This document shows, in pieces, positions 26,671 to 35,707 of a DNA stretch of 64,000 bases. The stretch covers positions 43,842 through 107,841 of the forward strand of contig JAOPYQ010000021.1 of NCBI GenBank assembly GCA_025964555.1. Direction: 5' to 3'. Position numbers and translations under genes: made by a program. Under the pieces are notes generated by a model. The model was given only the letters and a program-made list of their open reading frames with translations, searched no databases and was not told the origin of the DNA. Position 1 is the first letter of the stretch; each line of letters opens with the position of its first letter. Source of the stretch: Thermoleophilia bacterium (lineage in GTDB: Bacteria > Actinomycetota > Thermoleophilia > Gaiellales > SKUG01).

Positions 26671-28188
26671 CTAGGCGCGGCTCCGGTACTCGATCACGAG
26701 CGGGCAGCCCTCGAATCCGAACTTCTCGCGGATCTGGTTCTCGAGGAAGAAGCCGTAGGGGCGCGTCATGAGCTCCTTGGCGTTCACGAACACGCGGAAC
26801 TTCGGCGGCGCCTGGCCGACCTGCGTGCCGTAGAGCACGTTGAGGCGTCGACGCGAGCGCTTGTCGAGCGGACCGGGGTTGCGGTCCTTGAGCTCCTTGA
26901 GCAGGCGGTTGAACTCGCCCGTCGTCACGCGCTTGGACTGGCGGTCGTGGAGTTCGATCGCCTTGCGCAGCAGCTTCTGGATGTTGCGGTTCTCGGTGCC
27001 GGACGTCGTGACGACCTCCGGGCGCTGGCGCAGCTTCTGCGTGATGGTCGCGCTGACGTCGAGCAGGTCCACGTCGTTGATGTCCCACTTGGACAGCGCG
27101 ACGATCGTGGCGCAGTCGCGCTCGCGCATGGCGTCGGCGACCGACAGGTCGTTCTCGCGCACTCCCATGCTCGCGTCGACGAGCAGGATCGCGACGTCGG
27201 CGCGCTCGGCGGCCTGCAGCGCGCGCACCTCGCTGTAGTAGTCGAGCGGGTCCTGGCCGGAGCGCTTGCGGCGCAGGCCGGCCGTGTCCACGAGGATGAC
27301 CTCGCGGCCTTCGAACTCGAAGCGAGTGTCGACGGAGTCTCGGGTCGTGCCCGGCATGTCCGCGACGATGTGGCGGTCCTCCCCGCCGAGGATCGCGTTC
27401 GCGAGCGTCGACTTGCCGACGTTCGGGCGGCCGACGATCGCGATGCGCACTGCCTTGTCGTCGTCGCGACGGAAGCGGGTGCCGTTCTCGCGCAGCTCGT
27501 CGACGACGACGTCGAGCAGGTCACCCGTGTTGTTGCCGTGGTGCGCGCTGACCGGGATCGGCATGCCGAGCCCGAGCTCGAAGAACTCGACGGCGTCGTT
27601 CTCGTTGCGCGCGCTGTCGAGCTTGTTCGCCACGATGCGCGTGGGCACGCGGCTCTTGCGCAGGATCTCACCGAGCTCGTGGTCGGCGGCGCTGACGCCT
27701 TCCTTGCCATCGACGATCAGCAGCACCATGTCGCACTCGGCGATCGCCTCGTTGACCTGCGCCTTGATCTCCTTGGCCATGTGCGACTGGTCACCGGAGT
27801 CGACGCCGCCGGTGTCGATGAGCAGGAAGCGCTCACCGTTCCACTCGCACTCGATCTCCTTGCGGTCGCGCGTCACGCCCGGCGTGTCGTGCACGATGGC
27901 GATGCGAGTGCCGCTCAGTCGATTGACGAGCGTGGACTTGCCGACGTTCGGATAGCCGACCACGGCGACGCGACCGATGAACTCGACCGACGCGTCTTCC
28001 TCGAGCGCTGCGAGCTCCTCGAGCTCGGCGGCGATCCACTCGGCGTCATCCTCGTCGAGCGCAGCGAGCGCGGGGTCGTACAACTCGTCGTCCAGGTGCT
28101 CATCGAGCTGGTCCACGAAGTCGGCGGTATCGTCCTGAGGCATGTCGGTGGTCGTTTCCATGGGTCGACCAGCCATTGTCGCAGACAT
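26671..28188 (-). CDS. der: Ribosome-biogenesis GTPase Der (EngA)
   Basis: Der is a double-GTPase assembly factor of the 50S subunit. Two G domains are visible: G1 GYPNVGKST with DTPG and NKLD-type motifs, and G1 GRPNVGKST with DMPGTTRD and SKWD. A C-terminal KH-like domain ends at VIEYRSRA. The 505-residue chain has an acidic N-terminal extension of about 70 residues before the first G domain, common among actinobacterial versions. The start is uncertain: ATGs at 28188, 28176, 28161 and 28143 lie in the extension and none has a strong ribosome-binding site. gpsA follows after one base. Confidence 0.94.
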   Translation of the reverse strand: MSATMAGRPMETTTDMPQDDTADFVDQLDEHLDDELYDPALAALDEDDAEWIAAELEELAALEEDASVEFIGRVAVVGYPNVGKSTLVNRLSGTRIAIVHDTPGVTRDRKEIECEWNGERFLLIDTGGVDSGDQSHMAKEIKAQVNEAIAECDMVLLIVDGKEGVSAADHELGEILRKSRVPTRIVANKLDSARNENDAVEFFELGLGMPIPVSAHHGNNTGDLLDVVVDELRENGTRFRRDDDKAVRIAIVGRPNVGKSTLANAILGGEDRHIVADMPGTTRDSVDTRFEFEGREVILVDTAGLRRKRSGQDPLDYYSEVRALQAAERADVAILLVDASMGVRENDLSVADAMRERDCATIVALSKWDINDVDLLDVSATITQKLRQRPEVVTTSGTENRNIQKLLRKAIELHDRQSKRVTTGEFNRLLKELKDRNPGPLDKRSRRRLNVLYGTQVGQAPPKFRVFVNAKELMTRPYGFFLENQIREKFGFEGCPLVIEYRSRA

Positions 28189-28233
28189 GGCGAGTCCGGC
28201 GGTGCACTCGGCGCCTCACCGAGCCGGGCGGGA

Positions 28234-28677
28234 CTACGAGATGCGCGCGATCGCGATCGCGGTGTCGAGTTCGCGGCGCCCGTCGTCGAGCAGGCTCAGC
28301 GTCTCGCTCGGCAGTGAATCGCGGCGATGCGCGGCGTCGCCGAGGGGGGCGACGCTCGCGTGGTACTGGTTCAGCAGCACGATCGCGTGGCGCGTGTGAT
28401 CCAGTGCCCGCTCGGCGTGGATGCGCGTCGCGAACGGCGTGCTCGGCGTGTTGATCGACTGGAGGATGTTGAGCCCCGATTGCGCCTGCTGGAGCGCCAT
28501 CACGGCGACGATCGCGCTCGGGGCGGTGTTCGGACCGCCGATGCGCGAGGTCGCGATCGCGGCCTCGAAGCGGATCGCGGCAAGCTGGAACAGGCGCGAT
28601 GGCGACACGAGGTCGAACGACTCGCTCGCGTCGGTCGGTCCGTAGGCAGCTGCGATGTGTGGCGTGGCAATGCGCAC
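28234..28677 (-). CDS. Small four-helix protein, FliS-like in outline
   Basis: Not firmly recognised. The 147-residue, all-helical protein starts after SPSRLFQLAAIRFEAAIA, which recalls the opening of flagellar chaperone FliS. It continues AIVAVMALQQAQSGLNILQS and ALDHTRHAIVLLNQYH. No flagellar genes are in the window, and the N-terminal regions of the proteins at 21816 and 61576-62550 have a similar helix layout, so it may be a stand-alone version of that module. The GTG start is preceded by AGGGAGGGG, a strong ribosome-binding site. It is 46 bp upstream of der on the same strand. Confidence 0.65.
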   Translation of the reverse strand: MRIATPHIAAAYGPTDASESFDLVSPSRLFQLAAIRFEAAIATSRIGGPNTAPSAIVAVMALQQAQSGLNILQSINTPSTPFATRIHAERALDHTRHAIVLLNQYHASVAPLGDAAHRRDSLPSETLSLLDDGRRELDTAIAIARIS

Positions 28678-28802
28678 TGGTTCGAACCCCTCCCTGGGTC
28701 GATGCCCATCCTCGGGCACCACCGCCGGGATTCGAACGCTGGCATGCCGGCCGGGGCCGGGTGGGGCCGCGCTCACGGCCGTGCGCGGCCGCGACGCGGC
28801 GA

Positions 28803-29429
28803 TCAGCGCCTGTGCGACCTGCCGTAGGCGTGGTAGCGACGACCGTCGAACAGCACGTCCATCGCGTCGCCGGGCATGCCACGAGCGGTCGAGAAGGCAA
28901 GCTTGCGCAGCACCCTGTGCGCCACCTTGCGCGCGATCGGATTGTTCTCGGCGCGTTCGATGAGCGACGCCATCTTCGCCTGGAGCTGGACCGACGATTC
29001 GACCTGCTCCGCGGTCAGGCCGAACTCGGCGAGCTCGGCGCGTGCCACCGCCTCGTCGAATGGCGGGGTCTCGCCCTCCACGGCGGTGATGATCGCCTTG
29101 CCGTGTGGTGATCGGGCGCCACCGGATCCGAAGCTGGCGATCCGCGTCGTGAAGCGGAACCCGAACAGGCCAGGCTCGCGCTCGTTGCCGTGGTACACCT
29201 CGAGCACGCGCTCGTTGGCCCGCTTGCCGGCGGCGACCGGAGCGGCAGCTGGCTGCACCGCCGGGACCGCCTCGGCCACGGGCACGATCGCCGGCGCGGC
29301 CTTCACCACCGGGGAGGCAGCGAGCGGCGGGTGGAGGTGGTCGGTCCAGGTCGCACCGTCCCACCACCGAAGTCGGGACGGGTCGTGCGGGTCGGCGAAC
29401 CAACCGGCTGCAGGTGCGGCAGAGGACAT
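28803..29429 (-). CDS. DUF2510-domain protein
   Basis: The 208-residue protein opens with a DUF2510 module (AGWFADPHDPSRLRWWDGATW), a short Trp-rich domain common in actinobacterial membrane or envelope proteins. A Pro/Ala/Val linker follows (about residues 35-70), then an alpha/beta region with GLFGFRFTTRIASFGSGGA and a C-terminal basic helix (NPIARKVAHRVLRKLAF). No transmembrane span is present. The function is unknown. The ATG at 29429 immediately precedes the domain; an ATG three codons upstream is equally possible. It is divergent from the delta-60 gene at 29505. Confidence 0.75.
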   Translation of the reverse strand: MSSAAPAAGWFADPHDPSRLRWWDGATWTDHLHPPLAASPVVKAAPAIVPVAEAVPAVQPAAAPVAAGKRANERVLEVYHGNEREPGLFGFRFTTRIASFGSGGARSPHGKAIITAVEGETPPFDEAVARAELAEFGLTAEQVESSVQLQAKMASLIERAENNPIARKVAHRVLRKLAFSTARGMPGDAMDVLFDGRRYHAYGRSHRR

Positions 29430-29492
29430 GTGGCGCATATCGGCCCACACCCCGCAGAACGTGAGCCGCCGCAAAAGCTCCTGAATTCTGTT

Positions 29493-29498
29493 TATCCT
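29493..29498 (+). promoter_or_regulatory. Leaderless -10 box of the second delta-60 gene
   Basis: TATCCT ends six bases before the ATG at 29505. It favours that start over the internal ATG at 29547. Confidence 0.5.
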
Positions 29499-29504
29499 GC
29501 CGGG

Positions 29505-31367
29505 ATGCAATACCGAATTCCCCATGGGGACGCCGATACGGACTGCATGCCCTCCCCGCTCAACCAGCGGCAATTCCGGCGCGCCCTGGTGCTGTGCGGC
29601 CTCGTCGTGGCGGTGGCACTGGGAACGAGCGCGCACGGCGCTTCCTCCAATGTGACCGTGAACCTGGACGTGCTCAGCTGGACCAGCGTCGACAGCGCCG
29701 TCTGCGCGGCGACTCCGAGCGCTGTCTCCTTCGGGACGGCGCTCCCCAACGACAAGCTGACGACCACCGCCGACTGCCGCGTCGCATTCGATTCCAACTC
29801 GCCGACGGCGTCGCTCCACCTTCGGCAGGCAGACCGCGCCGGAAACCCGATGTGGCGGCTCCCGGTCGGGACATTCGACCAGGGGTTCGACGGCGCGAGC
29901 GGCACCGGCAACGGCTTCGTCTCGCTGGACCTGGGCGGCCAGCACGACAATGCGGTGGACGTCGACGTGGATTCGCAGCAGCGGGTCGTCATCGCTCGCA
30001 GGTCGGTCTTCGCGGCGATCAAGACCTCGATCACCCGGCTCGATGCCAACGGCGTCGCTGACCCGTCCTTCGGCACGTCGGGCACGTGGCAACCCGTATC
30101 CGGCAACCACCGTGAGCCAACCGACACCGAGTTGTTCGCCGACGATTCGGTGGCGTGGGTCGGCACCTGGTGGAACGGCGCGAACATGGACGTCGTCGCC
30201 GGACGCCTGACTCCGCTCGGCCAGACCGATACCTCCTTCAGCGGCCCGGACGGCCAGCACGAGCTGCACATCGGCACGGGCGACAACACTCCGAGCGGAC
30301 TCGCGCTCGACGAAGCAGGCAACTACGTCATCGCCGGCAGTGCACAGGTCGCCGGTTCAGAGGACGTCGCCATGTATCGGCTCTCGAGCACCGGCGTGCC
30401 CGACGTCACGTTCGATGGACCGTCCGGCACGGGGAACGGATCGTTTACCTTCTCCGTGGTCGCCGGCAACGAGCACGTCGAAGACGTCCGGGTCCAGGCC
30501 GACGGACGAATCATCGTGTCGGGTTCCGTCGCGGACGGCCGGTTGTTCGTCGCCCGCCTGCTCTCCAACGGCGCGCTCGATCCCACCTTCGACGGGCCGA
30601 CGGGAATCGGCAACGGGATCGTCATCCATGACCTCCCCGGGTCGCCCGAGGTTGCGTACGCGGTCGAGCCGACACCCGACGGCCGCATTCTCTTCTCCGG
30701 CATCGCGAACGACGATCTGCTCATCGGGCGCCTCGAGGCTGACGGAGACCTCGACCCGCTGTTCGCCGGCGACGGCTCGTACGCCCGCAACATCGGCGGA
30801 CAGGACATCGCGTTCGATCTCGCGCTCCAGGAGAACGGATCGATCCTCGTCGTGGGGCGATCGCTCGGAAGCCAGGCGTGGACCGCCCGGGTCGACACCA
30901 CCGGCTCGGCTGACCTGTCGTTCGACGGACCGACCGGTACGGGCAACGGGCTCGTCGCGGTCAACTTCCCGGGGGTGAACGACCAAGGAATCGCAGTGGA
31001 TGTCGTCGATGGAGCGCCGGTCATCGCAGGGCGCGGCGACAATGCGACCGAGGACACCGCGGTCGCGAAGATCGCCGCGTCGTCGATCCCGTCCTACGAC
31101 GGGGGCGCTGCGAGCTGGACCAGTGCCCCCATGTTCGGCGCGTGCCTCCGGGCCACCACGGCCGCGTCGGCCACGTGGACGCCGCACATCTCCTGCCCTA
31201 CCACCAACGGCGTGTACTGGAAGGGTGTCGCTCCGACGACATCGCAGATCGCGTCGAAGTCAGGCGCCGGTTCGAGCGTCGACCTGCGCTTCGGAGTGCA
31301 CGTGGGCAACACCACCGGACCCGGCGCCTATGTCGCGCCCCTCGAGTTCGTGGTCATGGCTCCGTAG
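29505..31367 (+). CDS. Secreted delta-60 repeat protein 2
   Basis: The 620-residue product has a Sec-type signal (ALVLCGLVVAVALGTSAHG) after a hydrophilic lead of about 30 residues. Its N-terminal module (AVCAATPSAVSFGTALP...DCRVAFD) parallels those of the proteins at 23748 and 58146. About seven delta-60 repeats follow, with hinges such as FDGPTGTGNG. The C-terminal module reads MFGACLRATT...VDLRFGVHVG...GPGAYVAPLEFVVMAP. The shared ends with different propellers suggest a conserved export, anchoring or assembly role for the terminal modules (inference). An ATG at 29547 would give a more conventional signal peptide. Confidence 0.83.
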   Translation: MQYRIPHGDADTDCMPSPLNQRQFRRALVLCGLVVAVALGTSAHGASSNVTVNLDVLSWTSVDSAVCAATPSAVSFGTALPNDKLTTTADCRVAFDSNSPTASLHLRQADRAGNPMWRLPVGTFDQGFDGASGTGNGFVSLDLGGQHDNAVDVDVDSQQRVVIARRSVFAAIKTSITRLDANGVADPSFGTSGTWQPVSGNHREPTDTELFADDSVAWVGTWWNGANMDVVAGRLTPLGQTDTSFSGPDGQHELHIGTGDNTPSGLALDEAGNYVIAGSAQVAGSEDVAMYRLSSTGVPDVTFDGPSGTGNGSFTFSVVAGNEHVEDVRVQADGRIIVSGSVADGRLFVARLLSNGALDPTFDGPTGIGNGIVIHDLPGSPEVAYAVEPTPDGRILFSGIANDDLLIGRLEADGDLDPLFAGDGSYARNIGGQDIAFDLALQENGSILVVGRSLGSQAWTARVDTTGSADLSFDGPTGTGNGLVAVNFPGVNDQGIAVDVVDGAPVIAGRGDNATEDTAVAKIAASSIPSYDGGAASWTSAPMFGACLRATTAASATWTPHISCPTTNGVYWKGVAPTTSQIASKSGAGSSVDLRFGVHVGNTTGPGAYVAPLEFVVMAP

Positions 31368-31400
31368 CACACGATCGCCGGCCGCCATGTGCCGCGATCA

Positions 31401-31931
31401 TCAGCCCAGCAGCGCGTCGCGCTGCGCGACCGCGCGATTTGCTGCCTCGGCGAGATTCGTCTGGGCAGCCTGCGCCAGGATGTTCGCGCCCGCGAGCGCG
31501 AACAGGCGGGTCGCCACCCGTCCGTGCTGCGGCGCCAGCGCGTTGCCGAACGTCACGGCGGCGGCCGCCCATGGCCCGAGGCAGCGCGTGCAGAGGATGA
31601 GTTCGCCGATGCTGCCGCGGATGCCGCCCTCGACCGGCTGCTTCGCATCGGCGTGCGCGTCGGCGGGATCGGTGCCCGGCGCGGGCTGGACGAACGGCTC
31701 GCGCACGACCGCCCCGATCTTCTCCTTCGCCACCATGCGCGCGATGAAGAACGTCGCCAAGGCAGCCTCGGTGAGCTCGAGGGCATTCGCGTCGGTGCGA
31801 CCTCGACGCGTCGCCACGTGGGTCAGCAGCCCGGCGCCGATGCTGAAGGCGCCCATGACGGGCGCGTAGCGGCGGGCAGCACTGGTCGATGCGCCGGTCG
31901 GTACGTGTGCGGGATGGTGCGAGGAATCCAT
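31401..31931 (-). CDS. DUF1360 membrane protein
   Basis: The 176-residue protein matches the DUF1360 pattern: RTDANALELTEAALATFFIA, then VAKEKIGAVVREPFV and ELILCTRCLGPWAAAAVTFG. About three hydrophobic segments are present, near residues 25-40, 115-135 and 140-160. Family members are small integral membrane proteins, some linked to sporulation or envelope functions, with no defined biochemistry. The ATG at 31931 precedes the conserved region and has no strong ribosome-binding site. It lies downstream of the cmk-plsC fusion (37 bp) and convergent with the delta-60 gene. Confidence 0.8.
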   Translation of the reverse strand: MDSSHHPAHVPTGASTSAARRYAPVMGAFSIGAGLLTHVATRRGRTDANALELTEAALATFFIARMVAKEKIGAVVREPFVQPAPGTDPADAHADAKQPVEGGIRGSIGELILCTRCLGPWAAAAVTFGNALAPQHGRVATRLFALAGANILAQAAQTNLAEAANRAVAQRDALLG

Positions 31932-31968
31932 GCGAAAGCCGGTTCCCGCACGGCGATCGGTTAACGCC

Positions 31969-33378
31969 TCAGAACGATCGATCCGCGCGCAGCGCGTCCC
32001 ACAGCTCCTGCACGTCGCCCCACACCTGCGTGGTCGCGCGCCGGATGTTGTCGGGGGTCGCGAGCTGTCCGTCGAAGGTGTGCGGTCGCCCGAACGCGAC
32101 GGTGACGCGAAACAGGCTCTCGCTCCAGCGATTGCCGTAGATCGCCACGGGAACGATCGGCACGCCCGTCACGAGCGCGAGGCGAGCGGCACCCTGGCGC
32201 GGTCGCGCGAGCCGACCCTCGTACACGCGAGTGCCTTCGGGGAACACGCCGAGCGAGTCGCCGCGTCGCAGCACTTCCTCGCCGATGTGCAGCGCCACGC
32301 GGTCGCCCGCGCCACGGCGCACCGGGAAGAAGCCGATCGCGTCGGCCATGTTCTTGACGTAGCGGTTCTCGGCGAGCTCGGCCTTGCCCATGTAGCGGAT
32401 CACGCGGTTGAGCGGCGTGATGAGGAACGCCGGGTCCCACATCGACGCGTGGTTGGCGATGAACAGGCACGGGCCGTCCGGCACGCGCTCCACGCCCACC
32501 GACTTGAGCCGGAAACCCTTCTCCCAGATCGGGCGCGTTCGCGACAGCACCCGATCGAAGTTGGCGAGGCCCGCCTCGTTGTTGATCCACTCGTCGGCGG
32601 TACGTCCCTGCGTGATCTCCTGGCCGAGCAGCTCGCGGCGCCGCTCGAGCCACTGGTCCACGACGAGGTCGACGCCCTCCTGGATGCCCATCGTGGTGGT
32701 GTCGACGACGATCGCGTCGTCCGCGGCGCCGCTCTGCTTGGCGTCACGCGCGTCGCGCGCCGCGAGGTCCTGGGCGACGTCGTCGCTCTTGCTGGTGCCG
32801 AGCTCGTCCTGCTGCCCGCCGCGTCGTCGCGCGCGTTCCTCCAGGTCGGCGGTGATGAAGATCTTCAGGTCCGCGTCGGGGCGCACGGTGGTGCCGCAGT
32901 CGCGACCGTCGAGCACGCTGTCGCGGTCGAGCGAGAGCTGGCGCTGGCGGGCGACGAGCACGTCACGCACGCCGTCGTGCGATGCCACCTTCGATGCCGC
33001 GTCGTCGATGCGTGGCTCGCGTATCGCGTCGGTGACGTCGACGCCCGCGATGCGCACGACCCAGCGGCCCTCGTGGTAGCCGAGGTTGGTCGGCTGCGCG
33101 ATCGCCAGGCCGCGCAGGCGTGCGCCGTCGTCGAGCGGAATGCCACGTTCGAGCGCGAGCCAGCCGAGCGCGCGGTACGTCGCGCCGGTCTCCACGTAGT
33201 TGAAGCCGAGCGACTCCGCGACGAGGCGGGCGATCGTGCTCTTGCCGCTGCCGGCAGGGCCGTCGACGGTGATCGTCAGCGACCGCGTCCAGCGCTCGCC
33301 CTGCGTCAGTTCGGCGCGGTGCACGGGGCGCGAGACGTCGACCGGATCGACCGTGGCTGGTGTGGAAGTCGTGGTCAT
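31969..33378 (-). CDS. cmk: Cytidylate kinase / acyltransferase fusion (Cmk-PlsC)
   Basis: The 469-residue chain joins two enzymes. Residues about 30-245 are cytidylate kinase: P-loop VDGPAGSGKSTIARL, FNYVETGATYRAL in the NMP-binding region and DGRDCGTTVRPDADLK. Residues about 270-469 are a PlsC-type 1-acylglycerol-3-phosphate acyltransferase: NHASMWDPAF (the HX4D catalytic motif), FPEGTRVYEG and VPIVPVAIYGNR. CMP kinase supplies CDP/CTP for CDP-diacylglycerol, and PlsC makes phosphatidate, so the fusion joins two inputs to phospholipid synthesis. The ATG at 33378 is eight bases after TAACAT. Confidence 0.93.
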   Translation of the reverse strand: MTTTSTPATVDPVDVSRPVHRAELTQGERWTRSLTITVDGPAGSGKSTIARLVAESLGFNYVETGATYRALGWLALERGIPLDDGARLRGLAIAQPTNLGYHEGRWVVRIAGVDVTDAIREPRIDDAASKVASHDGVRDVLVARQRQLSLDRDSVLDGRDCGTTVRPDADLKIFITADLEERARRRGGQQDELGTSKSDDVAQDLAARDARDAKQSGAADDAIVVDTTTMGIQEGVDLVVDQWLERRRELLGQEITQGRTADEWINNEAGLANFDRVLSRTRPIWEKGFRLKSVGVERVPDGPCLFIANHASMWDPAFLITPLNRVIRYMGKAELAENRYVKNMADAIGFFPVRRGAGDRVALHIGEEVLRRGDSLGVFPEGTRVYEGRLARPRQGAARLALVTGVPIVPVAIYGNRWSESLFRVTVAFGRPHTFDGQLATPDNIRRATTQVWGDVQELWDALRADRSF

Positions 33379-33386
33379 CGGGATGG

Positions 33387-33392
33387 ATGTTA
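33387..33392 (-). promoter_or_regulatory. Leaderless-type -10 box of cmk-plsC
   Basis: TAACAT lies eight bases before the ATG with no Shine-Dalgarno sequence between. Confidence 0.45.
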
Positions 33393-33526
33393 CCCCGACG
33401 TAGCCGCGCGATGCGCCGCGATTTCGAACGGTCGTCGTTGACGAACCCGGAGATCCGTCGCACGATGGACGAAGCGCCACCCACGGGGGGAGTGGCGCAT
33501 CGCCAGATCGCCGAGGTTCTCCCACC

Positions 33527-34354
33527 ATGTGTGGAGTCACGCCAGCAACGTCACCGCTGCCGCATGCGTCCGTTCCCGCCGGAACGATCGCGACGGATCC
33601 GACCGCCACGGGCGGCGGTATCACGACGCCGCCACAGGCGCCGAGCCTCGACACGGCCACGATCATCCCGGTCCTGCAGCAGCTCGTCACGGTGCTTCAG
33701 GCACTGGCCACCGCGCTGCAGGGCGCAGGCGCCATCACACCAGGGGCGGCGACCGGCGCGATGGGCGCACCGAGCGCAGCCGCAGCCGGCGCGACCGCGG
33801 GTGCAGCCGGAGCGCAGGGCGGGGGTCCGCCGGCCAAGGGCGGCGGCGCGAACGCGATGCCCGGCATGAAGATGGGCGGCGACCACGGCGCGCACGCCGA
33901 CGAGGGCCACCACCATGGCATGAAGATCATCCAGCGCTCGACCGCGCCGAACCCCGCGCTGGCGCAGAAGAACTTCAGCGCGGTGTACTCGACGTTCCGC
34001 TCGCACACGCGTCAGGGCCTCGAGTTCCGCAACAACAACACGCACGGCTACCTGCCGAAGACCGAGCGCGACGCGTACCACCGCGCCAACCCCGGCCTGC
34101 CCGTTCCTGAATCGCTCGTGTTCCGTGAGGGCAGCAACACGCCGATCGGCATCGTGTTCCGCTCCACCACCGCCGGTCCGAGCATGGACCTGGGTGCGGG
34201 CGACCGCCACGACCACACCGGCGACAAGGGCAACAGCCAGATGCAGCACATCTGGTTCACCCCGAACAACCTCGACTTCGCCTTCTCCGACGTCGAGCAC
34301 GGCATGACCGGTTCGACCGCGGCCGCGATGAAGAAGATGGGCTACCCGACCTGA
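33527..34354 (+). CDS. Gly/Ala-rich protein with His/Met-rich segment (family A)
   Basis: The 275-residue product shares the N-terminal design of the proteins starting at 11747, 46396 and 63156: MCGVTP, a Thr/Ala/Pro-rich stretch, then the helix VLQQLVTVLQALATALQGAG (49-68). A Gly/Ala region is followed by a metal-binding-looking MPGMKMGGDHG and EGHHHGMK segment (about 112-140). A folded C-terminal domain (about 145-275) contains FRSHTRQGLEFRNNNTHGY and NNLDFAFSDVEHGMTG. It has no signal peptide. The C-terminal domain is not recognised. The ATG is 10-12 bases after a weak GAGG. It is convergent with aroA. Confidence 0.72.
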   Translation: MCGVTPATSPLPHASVPAGTIATDPTATGGGITTPPQAPSLDTATIIPVLQQLVTVLQALATALQGAGAITPGAATGAMGAPSAAAAGATAGAAGAQGGGPPAKGGGANAMPGMKMGGDHGAHADEGHHHGMKIIQRSTAPNPALAQKNFSAVYSTFRSHTRQGLEFRNNNTHGYLPKTERDAYHRANPGLPVPESLVFREGSNTPIGIVFRSTTAGPSMDLGAGDRHDHTGDKGNSQMQHIWFTPNNLDFAFSDVEHGMTGSTAAAMKKMGYPT

Positions 34355-34373
34355 CCAGGTCGCGCGACTGACG

Positions 34374-35687
34374 TCAGCGCTGCGCGAGCGCGTCAAGCAC
34401 GTCGAAGAACCCGGGGAACGACACGTCCACGCAGTCGGCGTTCTCGATCGTCACGCCGTGCCTGGACACGAGTCCGATGATCCCGCCGAGCATCGCGAGG
34501 CGATGGTCGCCGGCCGCGTCCATGGTGCCGCCGTCGGGGCGCACCGTCGAGCCGCGGATGATGAACCCGTCCTTGAGCGGCTGGCACGAGATGCCCACCC
34601 GCTTGAGCGCCTGCGCGAGGTCCTCGATGCGGTCGCTCTCCTTCGCGCGCAGCTCCTCCGCGCCGCGGATGACGAACTCGCCCTTCCGGAAGTGCCCGAT
34701 GAGCGCGAGGATCGGCAGCTCGTCGATCATGCGCGCGACGTCCGACGTCTCGATGAACGCCTTCTTCATCGTCGAGTGGTGGATCTCCAGGTCGGCGATC
34801 GGCTCACCATCGACCTCCCGGCGACCCGACGCCATCACGTGCGCGCCCATCTGCTCGAGGACGTCCACGAAGCCGCTGCGACCCTCGGAGTCGATCACGC
34901 CGGGCAGGCGCAGCAGCGATCCGTGCAGCACGGTCGCCGCCGCGATGAGCGGTGCCGCGGCCGACGGATCGGCGGGAATCGTCGTGTCGGGCAGCTCGAT
35001 CGACTCGATCGGCGCGATGCTGACGGTGCGCCCGTCGCGCACGATCGTCGCCCCCGCCCGGCGCAGCATGCGCTCGGTGTGGTCGCGCAGCACGGCCGGC
35101 TCGACGACGCTCGTGCGCGCCTCCGCACCGAGGCCCGCGAGCAGGATCGCCGACTGCACCTGGGCGCTCGCGACGTTCAGCTCGATCGTGCCGCCGTGCA
35201 GCGGTCCACCGCTCGTGACGCGCATCGGCAGCGTGTCGCCCGTGGCGAGCTCGATCTTCGCGCCGAGTTCGTTGAGCGGATCGGCGATGCGTGCCATCGG
35301 GCGTCGTGACAGCGATTCGTCGCCGGTCAGCTCGAACGTGCGCCCGGACGGCAGCCCGGCGAGCAGTCCCGCGAGCAGCCGCGCGAGCGTGCCCGCGTTG
35401 CGACAGTCGATGGGAGCGCCGTCGGCGGGCGGCTGGATGTTGCGCAGGCCGACGCCCGTGACGAACACGTGTGACGGGTCGTCGGCATCTCGTTCGACGG
35501 TGGCGCCGAGCTGCACGATCGCGTCGAGCGTCGCGGCGACGTCGTCGCCCGTGGCGAGGTTGCGGAGCTCGACGCGTCGCGTGGACGCGAGCGCGAGCAG
35601 CAGCGCGCGGTGCGAGACGCTCTTGTCGCCGGGGAGGTGGACCTCGCCCAGGATGGCGGTTGCTGGTGCTACGTGGACGGTGCTCAT
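34374..35687 (-). CDS. aroA: 3-phosphoshikimate 1-carboxyvinyltransferase (EPSP synthase)
   Basis: AroA condenses shikimate 3-phosphate with phosphoenolpyruvate in the shikimate pathway. The 437-residue protein has LPGDKSVSHRALLLAL at the N-terminus, the DCRNAGTLARLLAGLLAGLP substrate loop and the ELRAKESDRIEDLA motif. Length is normal. It follows aroF and the metallopeptidase-like gene on the same strand, so chorismate genes cluster here. A TAGACT box lies ten bases before the ATG, so a very short leader is possible. Confidence 0.96.
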   Translation of the reverse strand: MSTVHVAPATAILGEVHLPGDKSVSHRALLLALASTRRVELRNLATGDDVAATLDAIVQLGATVERDADDPSHVFVTGVGLRNIQPPADGAPIDCRNAGTLARLLAGLLAGLPSGRTFELTGDESLSRRPMARIADPLNELGAKIELATGDTLPMRVTSGGPLHGGTIELNVASAQVQSAILLAGLGAEARTSVVEPAVLRDHTERMLRRAGATIVRDGRTVSIAPIESIELPDTTIPADPSAAAPLIAAATVLHGSLLRLPGVIDSEGRSGFVDVLEQMGAHVMASGRREVDGEPIADLEIHHSTMKKAFIETSDVARMIDELPILALIGHFRKGEFVIRGAEELRAKESDRIEDLAQALKRVGISCQPLKDGFIIRGSTVRPDGGTMDAAGDHRLAMLGGIIGLVSRHGVTIENADCVDVSFPGFFDVLDALAQR

Positions 35688-35707
35688 CGAGCCCGCCAGT
35701 CTACGCG

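Noticed and set aside
28675..28760. TTCGAAC/TTCGAAT motifs that look like tRNA T-loops on both strands
   Set aside because: The flanking bases do not form the five-pair T stem, and no acceptor or anticodon stem can be drawn; the region is the ribosome-binding site and upstream sequence of the small helical protein.
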